From the NCBI RefSeq assembly GCF_014075995.1, contig NZ_CP055153.1, positions 3,162,001-3,226,000 on the forward strand: DNA of 64,000 nucleotides. Direction: 5' to 3'. Below are positions 45,333 to 54,337 of the stretch, one piece after another. Both the position numbers and the translations under genes were made by a program. A model generated the notes under the pieces. That model saw only the letters and a program-made list of their open reading frames with translations. It did not search any database and was not told the origin of the DNA. Numbering within the stretch: position 1 is the stretch's first letter; each line of letters begins with the position of its first letter. The DNA comes from Adhaeribacter radiodurans. GTDB lineage: Bacteria > Bacteroidota > Bacteroidia > Cytophagales > Hymenobacteraceae.

Positions 45333-45932
45333 ATGAAAAAAATAATTCTTATTAATTTATTGCTACTAACCGCCATACATTTACAGGCTCAAACTTCTAC
45401 TCAGGGCCAAAAAGTAGAACCGTTTGTCTTACAAAATGAAACCGGTCAGAAATTAGCTCTTGCCGATTATGCGTCCAGCAAAGCGGTAGTGGTAGTATTT
45501 ACGCACAACCATTGTCCTTACTCCCGTTTGTATAAAAGCCGACTTCAACGATTAAACTCAGAATATTCGGGTAAAGGAGTTACGTTCTTGTTTGTGCAAC
45601 CTGCCATTAGTACCGATAATAGTCCTGGTAATGATGGTAACGCTGTTGATAAAACGAACGCTCCGGATAATGCCGATTTTACTTATTTTAAAGATACTAA
45701 CCAGAAAGTAAGCCAGCAACTAGGCGCCACCAAAACGCCGGAGGCAGTGGTATTGCAGCCGCAAAACGGCGATTTCCTGCTCCGTTACAAAGGTGCTATA
45801 GATGATAATCCGCAGGTGGAAGGCTACGTGAAAGAATCTTATTTAAAAACTGCTTTAGATGCTATCTTAGGTAATCAGGTTCCGGCTGTAACCCAAAACC
45901 GAGCTACCGGTTGCACCATTAAACGTTTTTAA
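45333..45932 (+). CDS. Exported thioredoxin-like (AhpC/TSA-type) redoxin
   Basis: The 199-residue protein has a signal peptide (MKKIILINLLLLTAIHLQAQ) and a thioredoxin-fold redoxin domain. A single cysteine C61 in THNHCPYSRLYKSRL replaces the CxxC; a second cysteine, C194, is in the tail ATGCTIKRF. The pattern fits the PRX-like1 group of peroxiredoxin-like proteins, so it may be a periplasmic peroxidase or disulfide protein. It ends 5 bp from the convergent heptose-kinase-like gene, with no terminator in between. Confidence 0.85.
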   Translation: MKKIILINLLLLTAIHLQAQTSTQGQKVEPFVLQNETGQKLALADYASSKAVVVVFTHNHCPYSRLYKSRLQRLNSEYSGKGVTFLFVQPAISTDNSPGNDGNAVDKTNAPDNADFTYFKDTNQKVSQQLGATKTPEAVVLQPQNGDFLLRYKGAIDDNPQVEGYVKESYLKTALDAILGNQVPAVTQNRATGCTIKRF

Positions 45933-45937
45933 AAAAT

Positions 45938-46966
45938 TTAAATTTTGATTACCGGAGTAATTTTAACTAACTGAAATGTATTCGTACGTTGTGCTTCCAC
46001 CAGTAAATTTACTTTGTCAATAGGTACTACGCCTACTTGTTCGCAAACCAATCCTCCGCCTAAATTAGATAAACCTGCCACAAAGGCAATGGGCAAATCT
46101 AAGGCTAAACAAAGCGCCGCAATGCTAATTACGGTATCGCCCGCTCCCGATACATCCGAAATTGTTCTTAAATGAGCAGCAATGTACTTTTTGTGCGGGC
46201 CCGATAAATAAAATACGCCCCGTTCCGAAAGGGTAATTAATATGGTGGGCGTATTTAATTTTTGCTGTAACGTAAAAGCGGCTTGCTCAAATGCTACGTG
46301 GTTTGAATCTGCGAAATCAATTTTTAAACCTTCTTTTAGTTCTTTTAAGTTGGGCTTAAATAACGTGCAACCCACGTAAGACAGAAAGTTTTTCTTTTTG
46401 GGATCCACCACGGTTGGAATATCGTGTTGCCTTGCCAATTCTATCATAGCCGCGATATTTCCTTCGTTAAGAACACCTTTGTCGTAATCCTCAAAAATTA
46501 CTACATCGGCTAAGGGTAATAACTTACTGTATTGTTGCACCAAATGCGCCGACTCATGTTCTAATAATTCAGCTTCCATTTCGGCATCGATGCGCAACAG
46601 TTGCTGGCCACCTGCCAAAATCCGTTCTTTAACGGTGGTAATCCGGTCCGGACTTTTAATGATACCGTCGGTTGGTAATTGCTGTTCTTCCATTAAGCGC
46701 AGCAATTCTGCCCCGACAAAATCTTCGCCGATTACGGCGCATAATAAAGGCGTAGCGCCCAATGCCTGCACATTGAGCGCTACGTTTGCGGCACCACCCA
46801 AACGCTTTTCTTTCCGGACTACGTTCACAATCGGAACGGGAGCCTCCGGTGATAAGCGCGAGGACTTGCCCCATAAATAAGAATCAATCATAACGTCGCC
46901 GACTACCAGCACCGTTAACTGATTAAAAGAATCAAAAATAGCCTCCAGGCTATTGAATGTTGTCAT
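45938..46966 (-). CDS. PfkB-family carbohydrate kinase, D-glycero-beta-D-manno-heptose-7-phosphate kinase-like (HldE N-terminal type)
   Basis: The 342-residue kinase is like the N-terminal domain of HldE/RfaE (VVGDVMIDSYLWGKSSRLSP, EAPVPIVNVVRKEKRLGGAA, NVALNVQALGA), with the PfkB catalytic DVSGAGDTVISI near the end. It phosphorylates heptose-7-phosphate for LPS inner core synthesis, as inferred from the family. The usual cytidylyltransferase half of HldE is not attached. It follows the aminotransferase gene with its start codon directly adjacent to that gene's stop, so they are co-transcribed. Confidence 0.88.
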   Translation of the reverse strand: MTTFNSLEAIFDSFNQLTVLVVGDVMIDSYLWGKSSRLSPEAPVPIVNVVRKEKRLGGAANVALNVQALGATPLLCAVIGEDFVGAELLRLMEEQQLPTDGIIKSPDRITTVKERILAGGQQLLRIDAEMEAELLEHESAHLVQQYSKLLPLADVVIFEDYDKGVLNEGNIAAMIELARQHDIPTVVDPKKKNFLSYVGCTLFKPNLKELKEGLKIDFADSNHVAFEQAAFTLQQKLNTPTILITLSERGVFYLSGPHKKYIAAHLRTISDVSGAGDTVISIAALCLALDLPIAFVAGLSNLGGGLVCEQVGVVPIDKVNLLVEAQRTNTFQLVKITPVIKI

Positions 46967-48181
46967 TTAAACAAGTTTGGCTAAACTTTCTTTTAAGCGG
47001 CGCATGGCCTCCACCAGTTTTTCGTCGGAAGCAGCAAAAGAGAAACGCACGCATTCATCCGCCCCAAAGGCATCGCCGGAAACTACGGCTACGTGCGCAT
47101 CATTTAAAATGAACATGCTCAGGTCGTTGGAGTTATTAATTACCTGGCCATTAAACGACTTACCAAAATAAGAGCTTATTTCCGGGAAAATATAAAAAGC
47201 TCCCTGCGGTACATACGTTCTGATACCCGGAATCTCATTCATTAATCCTAATACTAAATCGCGCCGGCGCAAATAAGCCGCTGACATTTCTTCCGCAGAA
47301 CCTCTACCACCTTTTAAAGCGGCTACGGCTGCTTTTTGAGCAATAGAGCAAGTACCCGAGGTAATCTGACTCTGCATTTTATCGCAGGCATCGGCAATTT
47401 CTTTGTTAGCAGCAATGTAACCTACGCGCCAGCCGGTCATGGCATAGCCTTTAGAAAAACCATTAACGGTAATCACCCGATCTTTAATAAAATCAAATTG
47501 CGCCATGCTGGCATGCTGACCGGTAAAGTTAATGTATTCGTAAATTTCATCGGCCATCACGAATATCTGCGGATGCTTCGCCAGAATATTGGCAAAAGCC
47601 TCTAATTCTTCTTTCGAGAAAACCGAGCCCGTTGGGTTACACGGCGACGAATACATTACCAATTTGGTATTGCTGGTAATGGCATCTTCGAGTTGCTGCG
47701 GGGTAATAGCAAAATCGTTGTCAATGGTACCTTTTACCTGCACCGGAATTCCTTCGGCTAGTTTTACTACTTCTTCGTAGCTTACCCAATAAGGCGAAAA
47801 TATAATTACTTCGTCGCCGGGATTTACTAAACTCATTACCACATTAGCAATGGATTGTTTGGCGCCGGTAGAAACCACAATATTTTCGGGTTTGTAATCG
47901 AGATTATTGTCGCGTTTTAATTTATTTACAATTTCTTGCCGCAGATCCGGATAGCCGGCCACCGGAGTATAAAAAGTAAAGCCATCGTCGAGGGCTTTCT
48001 TGGCGGCATCTTTAATGTACTGCGGAGTTTGGAAATCGGGTTCGCCGAAACTCAGGTTTATTACATCGTAACCTTGAGCCGCCAGTTCGCGCGCCTTCTT
48101 GGCCATCGCAATGGTTTGCGATTCTGCTAAAGAAGTAATGCGATCGGATAAAAAGCTGGTTGCCTGTTCTGTCATTTCCAT
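46967..48181 (-). CDS. Pyridoxal-phosphate-dependent aminotransferase (class I/II, aspartate aminotransferase-like)
   Basis: The 404-residue enzyme has the fold-type I pattern: NLSFGEPDFQTPQYIKDAAK, VVSTGAKQSIANVVMSLVNP, SSPCNPTGSVFSKEEL, and the PLP lysine in VNGFSKGYAMTGWRVGYIAA. It moves amino groups between aspartate or aromatic amino acids and 2-oxoglutarate. The ATG at 48181 is used; a second Met two codons on is equally possible. It lies right before the heptose-kinase-like gene, though a shared pathway is not obvious. Confidence 0.95.
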   Translation of the reverse strand: MEMTEQATSFLSDRITSLAESQTIAMAKKARELAAQGYDVINLSFGEPDFQTPQYIKDAAKKALDDGFTFYTPVAGYPDLRQEIVNKLKRDNNLDYKPENIVVSTGAKQSIANVVMSLVNPGDEVIIFSPYWVSYEEVVKLAEGIPVQVKGTIDNDFAITPQQLEDAITSNTKLVMYSSPCNPTGSVFSKEELEAFANILAKHPQIFVMADEIYEYINFTGQHASMAQFDFIKDRVITVNGFSKGYAMTGWRVGYIAANKEIADACDKMQSQITSGTCSIAQKAAVAALKGGRGSAEEMSAAYLRRRDLVLGLMNEIPGIRTYVPQGAFYIFPEISSYFGKSFNGQVINNSNDLSMFILNDAHVAVVSGDAFGADECVRFSFAASDEKLVEAMRRLKESLAKLV

Positions 48182-48568
48182 ATTGGTTAAATGTTATGCG
48201 GCCAAAAATACAGATTTATAACGGAATTGCTTAATGTGGTTCTCTGAATTATTATCGCACCAGAAAAAATTCGAAAATTTAAAATGTATTCATAATTATT
48301 TAACATTCTTTTGCTACTCCCCTCTTTAATATTAAATGCTTTTAAAATTATTCAATTAAACTTCCTTTTGCCGCGAACCAGGCGGTAAATACTTTCTCAT
48401 AAACGCGCCGTTTTCTGCTACTTATTTCCATAGGTCTACTATCGTTATAAAATTATAAGGGCTGAAATCCAATTGCAGGTTTGATTGCGTAAGTAAGGAT
48501 TAAACATAATTAGGATTACAATTTTTAAGGGAGCTTTTACCTATTTAACTTAATTATCCAATTATTTG
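48182..48568. other. Non-coding gap
   Basis: This 387-bp AT-rich region between the divergent aminotransferase and OmpA-like genes holds no gene that I can support. It probably contains promoters for both. Confidence 0.4.
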
Positions 48569-49042
48569 ATGAGAACAAAATTATTCAGAACCGTTGCTTT
48601 TTGCCTGGCCTTAGTTGCTACCGGCGTAAATGCCTACCATACCGTTCCTGTTATTAAGTCTGTAATCGGACCAGAAAAACTTAAAAATAAAAATCTGAAA
48701 GTAGATGTAATTACTAAATTAGAATACGATTTTGCCAAAGCTTCCATCCGGAATGATTACTGCCCTAATTTAGACCAATTAGCTGAAATAATAGTAAATG
48801 AAAAATACGCCATATCGCTGCGTGGTCACGCTGATTCTATTGGCAGTTACGTTGGCAATTGGAAATTATCGGACAAACGAGCGTTAAAAGTAAAAGAATA
48901 TTTATTGTCGAAAGGCGTGGAAGAAAACCGGATTGTTACCACTCCATACGGCAGCACCCAACCAATTGCCCCTAACCTAACTGCTGAAGGCAGGCAAAAG
49001 AACCGTCGGGTAGAAATTAGTTTAAGAAAGCTGAATGAATAA
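48569..49042 (+). CDS. Small OmpA-C-like peptidoglycan-binding protein
   Basis: From ATG at 48569 this 157-residue precursor has a signal peptide (MRTKLFRTVAFCLALVATGV) and an OmpA C-terminal domain (LRGHADSIGSYVGNWKLSDK, RALKVKEYLLSKGVEENRIV, QKNRRVEISL). The domain binds peptidoglycan non-covalently. There is no N-terminal barrel and no lipobox cysteine, so it is a free periplasmic protein. It is single and convergent with the glycosyltransferase gene. Confidence 0.9.
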   Translation: MRTKLFRTVAFCLALVATGVNAYHTVPVIKSVIGPEKLKNKNLKVDVITKLEYDFAKASIRNDYCPNLDQLAEIIVNEKYAISLRGHADSIGSYVGNWKLSDKRALKVKEYLLSKGVEENRIVTTPYGSTQPIAPNLTAEGRQKNRRVEISLRKLNE

Positions 49043-49153
49043 TTTTTACCTAAATTTACTTTGCGGTTTTATTTAAAGTACTTGAGTAAAAATAACCCTA
49101 ACTGTACTTCTCCAATCAGATGAGGGATTTTAGGAGCTTTTTAGTAAATTAAT

Positions 49154-51115
49154 TCATATTGCCTTTCGGCCGAGATAACGGAAGGCTTTAAATATAATAT
49201 CAATATCTAATTTAACGCTGTACTTTTGGGCGTATAGCACTTCCATTTGCCGGATCGTATGCTCGTCCGGTTTAGTTAAAGAATGAAACTGATCTTTGGG
49301 AGTTAAAATTGCTTTATTCTTCCGGTAATGCTGATCTAAGGTATTTTGCAAGCCTACCCAGTTGTAATTACCACTTAAAACCAACCAGCAATTCCGGATA
49401 AAGCCCATTTTATTTTGTACCAGCCAAATTAATACGGGAGAAAAACCCAGAAAAATTAGTGCCAAAGCAAAATCCAGAAGCATTTTATTTCGGATTTGTT
49501 CTTTCTTAAACAAGTTTAATTCAAATGGTACGGCATAATACTCGCCGGTGGTATTTTTATTGTTACTGCCAATGATATACTCACTGTCTTCGGGTAATAT
49601 TTTGTACTGAACCGATTCGTCGTTTACCGCAACCATCCACTCAATTATTTGAGTTACTGATAAATCTTTTCCGCAAAAAATCAGTTCGTTTAATTTATGT
49701 ACCTGAATTATATCTTTTAACTGTTGTAACTCGCCCAGATATTCTTTAGCGGAATTATCGGCTACGTAGGGGCTGGCAAAGCCAATAATTTTAGTGCCCG
49801 AATTTATATGTTTAAGAAGTTCTAGCACGCGTTTACTTTCTTGCTCGCTGCCAATAATAGCAATCCTACGCCCTGGTCGATTACCTAATTGAAAGTTTTT
49901 GTATTGCCCGTAATGGTACAAAAACCGTTTACCTATAAGAGCAAACAAAGCCCAGATTGTACCCCATAAAATATAATGATGCGATAAATTAGCGTTTGAC
50001 CAAAAATTACCCAAAGCGGCTACCAATATTGTACCCACCACTATACCCTGAATAAACCGGCTTAGTTTAAATGGTTTTTCGTACCCATTATTAAAATAAA
50101 TGGCGCCAATCCATAAAATTACGGTTAGAGGTAGTACTTGTGAAGTAAAAAATGGCGGAAATTCTAACGAAGTACGCTGTTCCAGAATAACTTTTAGCCC
50201 GTATAAACCGGCAAAAAGCAAGGCGGCATCGTCGAGAAAAGGCAAAAAAGTATTTAGTATACGCGCTAAAATAGAAACACCTGCCCGCAGTACAATAGCT
50301 AGCTGGATTAGATAAGAATAAGCCAAGGCCATTCGACCGAAAAAATGCTTGCGGTAAAAAATGGCCATGGCATTATAAAATACAACTACATAGTTAAGGC
50401 TGCTGTGCCGGGTACTTTTTCCTTTGTAGTGCAGAATACGGGTATGTGGCAAATAATAGTTTTTATAACCTGCTTGCTGAATGCGGTAAGACAAGTCAAT
50501 ATCTTCGCCGTACATAAAAAAAGCTTCGTCGAGCAAACCGATTTTATTTAAAACTGAGCGCCTTAAAAACATAAAAGCACCTGCCAGCACTTCCACTTCC
50601 TGAATCTGGTTTTTATCGAGATGGCCTAAGTAATATCGGGCAAATTTTTCCGAATTCGGGAAAAGTTGGGTTAAGCCGAAAATTTTGTAAAATCCTACCC
50701 AAGGAGTAGGTAATCCTCGTTTAGATTCGGGTAAATAGGTACCCGTGCCATCCAACATTTTTACACCCAAACCACCTGCCTCCGGATGTTCGTCCATAAA
50801 GCAGCAGCATTTAATAAAAGTATCTTCTTCCACCACCGTGTCGGGGTTCAAAAGCAGGACGTATTCGCCGGTAGCTTGCCGCAAAGCCTGGTTATTGGCT
50901 TTTGAAAAACCTAAATTTTTTTTATTTTCTATCAGCTTTACTTCCGGAAAACGGCGCTGCAACATGCTAACCGAATTATCAACCGAATTATTATCTACAA
51001 CAAATACCTCGGCGGGAGCATTTAGTTTGTGAATAGCCTTCCGGACGGAAAGCAGCGCCTGCTCCAGGAAATAGCATACATTATAGTTAACAATTATAAC
51101 AGACAGTTTTTTCAA
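49154..51115 (-). CDS. Fusion: family 2 glycosyltransferase with membrane and WbaP-like nucleoside-diphosphate-sugar region
   Basis: The 653-residue protein begins with a GT2 domain (1-260: SVIIVNYNVCYFLEQALLSV, VVDNNSVDNS, LLLNPDTVVEED, GEDIDLSYRIQQAGYK) like rhamnosyltransferases. A block of four to five membrane helices follows (about 265-395). Then comes a Rossmann-like part (RIAIIGSEQESKRVLELLKH, LNELIFCGKDLS), as in the cytoplasmic middle domain of polyprenyl-phosphate sugar transferases. One last helix pair lies near 550. The catalytic sugar-transferase helix of WbaP is not evident. It starts with TTG. A role in surface polysaccharide assembly is inferred. Confidence 0.85.
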   Translation of the reverse strand: MKKLSVIIVNYNVCYFLEQALLSVRKAIHKLNAPAEVFVVDNNSVDNSVSMLQRRFPEVKLIENKKNLGFSKANNQALRQATGEYVLLLNPDTVVEEDTFIKCCCFMDEHPEAGGLGVKMLDGTGTYLPESKRGLPTPWVGFYKIFGLTQLFPNSEKFARYYLGHLDKNQIQEVEVLAGAFMFLRRSVLNKIGLLDEAFFMYGEDIDLSYRIQQAGYKNYYLPHTRILHYKGKSTRHSSLNYVVVFYNAMAIFYRKHFFGRMALAYSYLIQLAIVLRAGVSILARILNTFLPFLDDAALLFAGLYGLKVILEQRTSLEFPPFFTSQVLPLTVILWIGAIYFNNGYEKPFKLSRFIQGIVVGTILVAALGNFWSNANLSHHYILWGTIWALFALIGKRFLYHYGQYKNFQLGNRPGRRIAIIGSEQESKRVLELLKHINSGTKIIGFASPYVADNSAKEYLGELQQLKDIIQVHKLNELIFCGKDLSVTQIIEWMVAVNDESVQYKILPEDSEYIIGSNNKNTTGEYYAVPFELNLFKKEQIRNKMLLDFALALIFLGFSPVLIWLVQNKMGFIRNCWLVLSGNYNWVGLQNTLDQHYRKNKAILTPKDQFHSLTKPDEHTIRQMEVLYAQKYSVKLDIDIIFKAFRYLGRKAI

Positions 51116-51561
51116 ACAAACGTACGTGGTGATTTCTGCAAATATCTATAAATATCAAGTATAACTACCCAGAAAATTAATGAAAACCTTTTGTGAAATC
51201 CGGGTAGCGGTTTAAATATATAAAAAACTTTTACTTATGACTTAAATTAATACATGATAAAAAATGCCTCCTATTAATAAAGAAGTCTCTTCTAAGATTA
51301 GTATTAATAAGCGTTTATTGCTTCGTAAAAGTAATAATTTTTACGTTGGTGGTGCCTTGGTACGATTACGTAAAAGATTCTACCAATTTAGATATACTTA
51401 ATTCTTTAATTTTAAAAGCTTCTCCCGATGAATAATCTACTTCTGAATTAATTTAATCATCACCGGTTTTACTCCAGATTCCCTGCTCTCGAATTTACGA
51501 ATCATTAGAATCACATTTTGGTTGATCCGGCTTTTGCTACTTACGTTCCACATTTGGCAAA
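51116..51561. other. Non-coding gap with an unconvincing 45-codon frame
   Basis: The plus frame 51264-51401 encodes a 45-residue basic peptide (MPPINKEVSSKISINKRLLL onward), too short and without context to call. The rest is AT-rich and shows nothing else. Confidence 0.35.
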
Positions 51562-51592
51562 AAAAAGGCTACTGGATATTCAGTAGCCTTTC
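51562..51592 (-). terminator. Intrinsic terminator of recR
   Basis: A perfect 11-bp stem aaaggctactg / cagtagccttt is followed on the minus strand by a T-rich run, 19 bp past the recR stop. Confidence 0.85.
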
Positions 51593-51611
51593 TATAAAGT
51601 TCATTAATAGA

Positions 51612-52220
51612 TTATACCTTATTGTAACTGGTTCGTTCCACAATGCTCCGGCCCAGGGTAATTTCATCGGTATATTCCAGTTCGCCGCCAACCGGTACTC
51701 CCCGAGCAATAGTGGTTATTTTTACGCCTAATTCGCGCAACTTGCGGGTAATATAAAACGAAGTAGTATCGCCTTCCATGGTGGGGCTAATAGCCAATAT
51801 AATTTCTTTTACCTCCGAACCTGGAATACGCTCAATTAAAGAGGTAATATTTAAATCTGAAGGCCCAATACCTTCGATGGGCGAGATAACTCCGCCTAAA
51901 ACGTGGTATAAGCCTTTGTATTGGGCCGTATTTTCAATAGCAATTACATCGCGAATATCACTTACCACACATAAAGAAGTCTGGTCGCGAAGTGGATTGG
52001 CGCAAATACTGCAAACCTCCGTATCCGAAATATTATGGCATTGCTCGCAATAAGTAATATCGTTCCGCATTTTGGTAAGGGCATCGGCCAAATCGGTGGT
52101 TTCTTCCGTTTCGGATTTTAGTAAATGTAGTACCAGGCGCAATGCGGTTTTACGGCCAATACCAGGTAATTTTGCTAACTCATCAACGGCACTTTCGATC
52201 AGTTTAGAAGGAAAATTCAT
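51612..52220 (-). CDS. recR: Recombination mediator RecR
   Basis: The 202-residue protein works with RecO in loading RecA on single-strand gaps. Its parts are the helix-hairpin-helix ([19 protein letters not shown]), a C4 zinc finger (C58, C61, C70, C73), and a Toprim domain ([35 protein letters not shown]). The C-terminal Walker-B-like part ends in [16 protein letters not shown]. The length is typical. It is 14 bp from clpS and likely co-transcribed. Confidence 0.97.
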   Translation of the reverse strand: MNFPSKLIESAVDELAKLPGIGRKTALRLVLHLLKSETEETTDLADALTKMRNDITYCEQCHNISDTEVCSICANPLRDQTSLCVVSDIRDVIAIENTAQYKGLYHVLGGVISPIEGIGPSDLNITSLIERIPGSEVKEIILAISPTMEGDTTSFYITRKLRELGVKITTIARGVPVGGELEYTDEITLGRSIVERTSYNKV

Positions 52221-52234
52221 TCAGAAATATCAGG

Positions 52235-52516
52235 TTAAACAATGTCGGCAGAAATGCCCCGTTCGTGGATGGCAGTACACATACCTGCTAATTCTTCGAA
52301 AGCCCCAACTTTTACAGTGCATTTGCCTTTGTAATGAATAAGATAAGTGCACTGTTCAGCCTGTTCTTGCGAATGATTACAAACCTGAATAAGCGTTTCG
52401 ATTACGTGCTCAAATGTGTTTACGTCGTCGTTATAAACAACTAAATTACGCAAATCTATATGCTCTTCCAGTAGTAGTATGTCTTCGTCGTGTAATATTT
52501 CAGGTGATGTAGGCAT
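52235..52516 (-). CDS. clpS: ATP-dependent Clp protease adaptor ClpS
   Basis: The 93-residue adaptor delivers N-degron substrates to ClpA/ClpP. It has the signature LVVYNDDVNTFEHVIETLIQ and HYKGKCTVKVGAFEELAGMC. The N-terminal 25 residues form the flexible extension (EILHDEDILLLEEH). It is the first gene of the clpS-recR pair. An unusual three-armed inverted repeat lies 42-83 bp upstream of its start. Confidence 0.95.
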   Translation of the reverse strand: MPTSPEILHDEDILLLEEHIDLRNLVVYNDDVNTFEHVIETLIQVCNHSQEQAEQCTYLIHYKGKCTVKVGAFEELAGMCTAIHERGISADIV

Positions 52517-52557
52517 AACAAAAATTTACGAGATTTAGCTAAATGGTTTAAGTAATG

Positions 52558-52599
52558 TTTGGTAACATATACCAAATTAACCCCTGCAATTTGGTATAT
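52558..52599. promoter_or_regulatory. Three-armed inverted repeat upstream of clpS
   Basis: Arms tttggta (52558-52564), taccaaatt (52570-52578) and aatttggta (52588-52596) can form two mutually exclusive hairpins. The second is a perfect 12-bp stem (atataccaaatt with aatttggtatat, loop of 9). It may be an operator with three half-sites or a conformational switch. Confidence 0.55.
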
Positions 52600-52778
52600 A
52601 CCTGCATTTTAACTTTTTGGATTTCTAAAAATCAAAAATATTAATAATATACCAATTAACACGCAAAGAACTTTTCCAGTCCGGGAAATTGTCTTACTTA
52701 AGTAGATATATAAAAAAATATAACAAGAAAAACCTGTAATTCATTCCGAATTAAACCATATAATATTGTTTCTAATCC

Positions 52779-53336
52779 ATGCCTGCGCCTTCTGCTGAAT
52801 TTAAAAGAGCTTTAAAAGAATTATCTGAAAAAGAAAAAGAAAACCTGATTTTACGGGCTGTTCGCCGCGATGCGGAGCTTTACGACATGTTGGTTTTTGA
52901 ACTGCTAGACGATGTAACGATGGAACATCTGCTCGAAGAAACTTCTGAGAAAATTCACGATCTAATGCATACTACTTCCGGTAGGAGCTTTGCGAAAAGT
53001 TTAAATAAATCGTTGCGGAAAGCTATAAAAGAAATTGCCCGTTTTAAGCGGATTACCAAAGACGCAAAAGGCGAAGTAGAACTGCATATTTTTTTACTAA
53101 AGCTCATCTTCGATAATTTTACTGGTCAGTTCGAGAGTGTGTACCGCAGCTTTTTTGTTACTACCGCCCGATTAACGGTTCGTACCGGCCAGCTTATTCG
53201 TAAGAATCTGCACGAAGATTATCAAATAGAATACAAAGCTTACCTCGACGAGTTTCTGGCTCATTTACACGGCCGTAGTAGAAGCCACCAATTAAGTTTT
53301 TCTTTGCCCCAGGAGTTTGAACTGGCTTCTGCCTAA
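52779..53336 (+). CDS. Hypothetical helical protein, 185 aa
   Basis: I do not recognise a named family. The sequence is strongly helical and charged, with an acidic amphipathic start (FKRALKELSEKEKENLILRA, VRRDAELYDMLVFELLDDV) and a basic middle (SLNKSLRKAIKEIARFKRI). There is no signal peptide or membrane segment. It is divergent from clpS, and the palindromic region lies between the two. A strong terminator follows. Confidence 0.7.
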   Translation: MPAPSAEFKRALKELSEKEKENLILRAVRRDAELYDMLVFELLDDVTMEHLLEETSEKIHDLMHTTSGRSFAKSLNKSLRKAIKEIARFKRITKDAKGEVELHIFLLKLIFDNFTGQFESVYRSFFVTTARLTVRTGQLIRKNLHEDYQIEYKAYLDEFLAHLHGRSRSHQLSFSLPQEFELASA

Positions 53337-53450
53337 TTTTTTTTACCGGGTTAAACCAGCCATAACAGTTGATTTACAATTATTTAACTTTCAGACTTCA
53401 CCTATCCTAAATGTAAAGCAGTTCCGTTTATCAGCCTCAGAAAAAATAAA

Positions 53451-53478
53451 AAACCGGCGAAGAAAGCTTCGCCGGTTT
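53451..53478. terminator. Bidirectional intrinsic terminator
   Basis: A perfect 12-bp stem aaaccggcgaag / cttcgccggttt with a 4-base loop lies between the convergent hypothetical and SH3-like genes. Confidence 0.9.
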
Positions 53479-53515
53479 AATTTTAAATTAACAAGTTTAG
53501 ATAATTACTTTTTTA

Positions 53516-53827
53516 TTAAGAACGGCCATTTTGTTTGGTCTTGGTTGCTTTGGCCTTAGCTATAGCGGCTGCCCGTTGTTGTTTGTTGTATTGCGATAAC
53601 TGAAAGCTCGACATATAGCCTACTTCTTTGTTTACCGTCACAATCGACCATCTGTTATTAAACGGCCGCACGAGTGCTACTTCATCGGTTTCGGAAAGAA
53701 CTTTTAAAATTTCTGTTTCTTTAGATGGTTGCTTGTAAACAGTAAGTTCTTGGTTTCCGCCTTTGTTATTGGCAGATGCAACTACAACCTGAAATAAGAT
53801 GGCGAGAGATAAAATTGCTTTTTTCAT
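53516..53827 (-). CDS. Small exported SH3-like domain protein with basic tail
   Basis: The 103-residue precursor has a signal peptide (MKKAILSLAILFQVVVASAN) and an SH3-like domain (LTVYKQPSKETEILKVLSET, RPFNNRWSIVTVNKEVGYMS). It ends in a Lys/Ala/Thr-rich basic tail (AAIAKAKATKTKQNGRS) that may bind the cell surface or nucleic acid. It is a paralogue of the gene at 28061-28336. It is single, with a bidirectional terminator after the stop. Confidence 0.8.
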   Translation of the reverse strand: MKKAILSLAILFQVVVASANNKGGNQELTVYKQPSKETEILKVLSETDEVALVRPFNNRWSIVTVNKEVGYMSSFQLSQYNKQQRAAAIAKAKATKTKQNGRS

Positions 53828-54337
53828 GTCTTATATTGTTTTTGATTATGATGAATGTTTTTTAAGTTGCTTTAGCTTGGTATTGTATTCCTAACTATTC
53901 GTTTATTAACGTATGCCAATAAATTTGCAAGCCAAATGCCATTCTTCACAATCTATTTATTATCAACAACTTAATTTTTTACATCTAAAATATTTCTGGT
54001 TTTTGTGTACGAAAACGAACATTTACTGTACGATAGTGGAGCAGTGATACAAGTGCGGTACGGATAGAATTAATAGAACTTTTGCGGCTCCTACTATTCC
54101 CCGAATAGATACAAATAGGCAGGTTTGGGTAATAAGAGCCCGTTGAAAAAATAAAAATAATAGCCTTCTTAAATACTAAACTTGTCCAAAATTAAGTTTT
54201 CACCCTAGTTTACTTACTAAAATGTTGGGCTTTTAAGGTGAGGTAAAGGAGTAAGCTTTAGGATATTTAAGTGTAAGTTACTCTCTTTAAAAAGCTTACC
54301 AGAGTACTTGTAACTTACTAAACTATGCTCAGCATGT
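53828..54337. other. Non-coding gap
   Basis: This 510-bp region between divergent genes contains no supported gene. A 27-codon frame near 53995-54065 (VYENEHLLYDSGAVIQVRYG before a stop) resembles a fragment of something coding but cannot be named. Confidence 0.35.

Noticed and set aside
51264-51401. 45-codon plus-strand frame for a basic peptide
   Set aside because: It is too short, has no neighbours in the same direction, no terminator and no recognised family.
53995-54065. A 20-27 residue open stretch (VYENEHLLYDSGAVIQVRYG)
   Set aside because: It looks coding-like but has no start codon and is too short to name.
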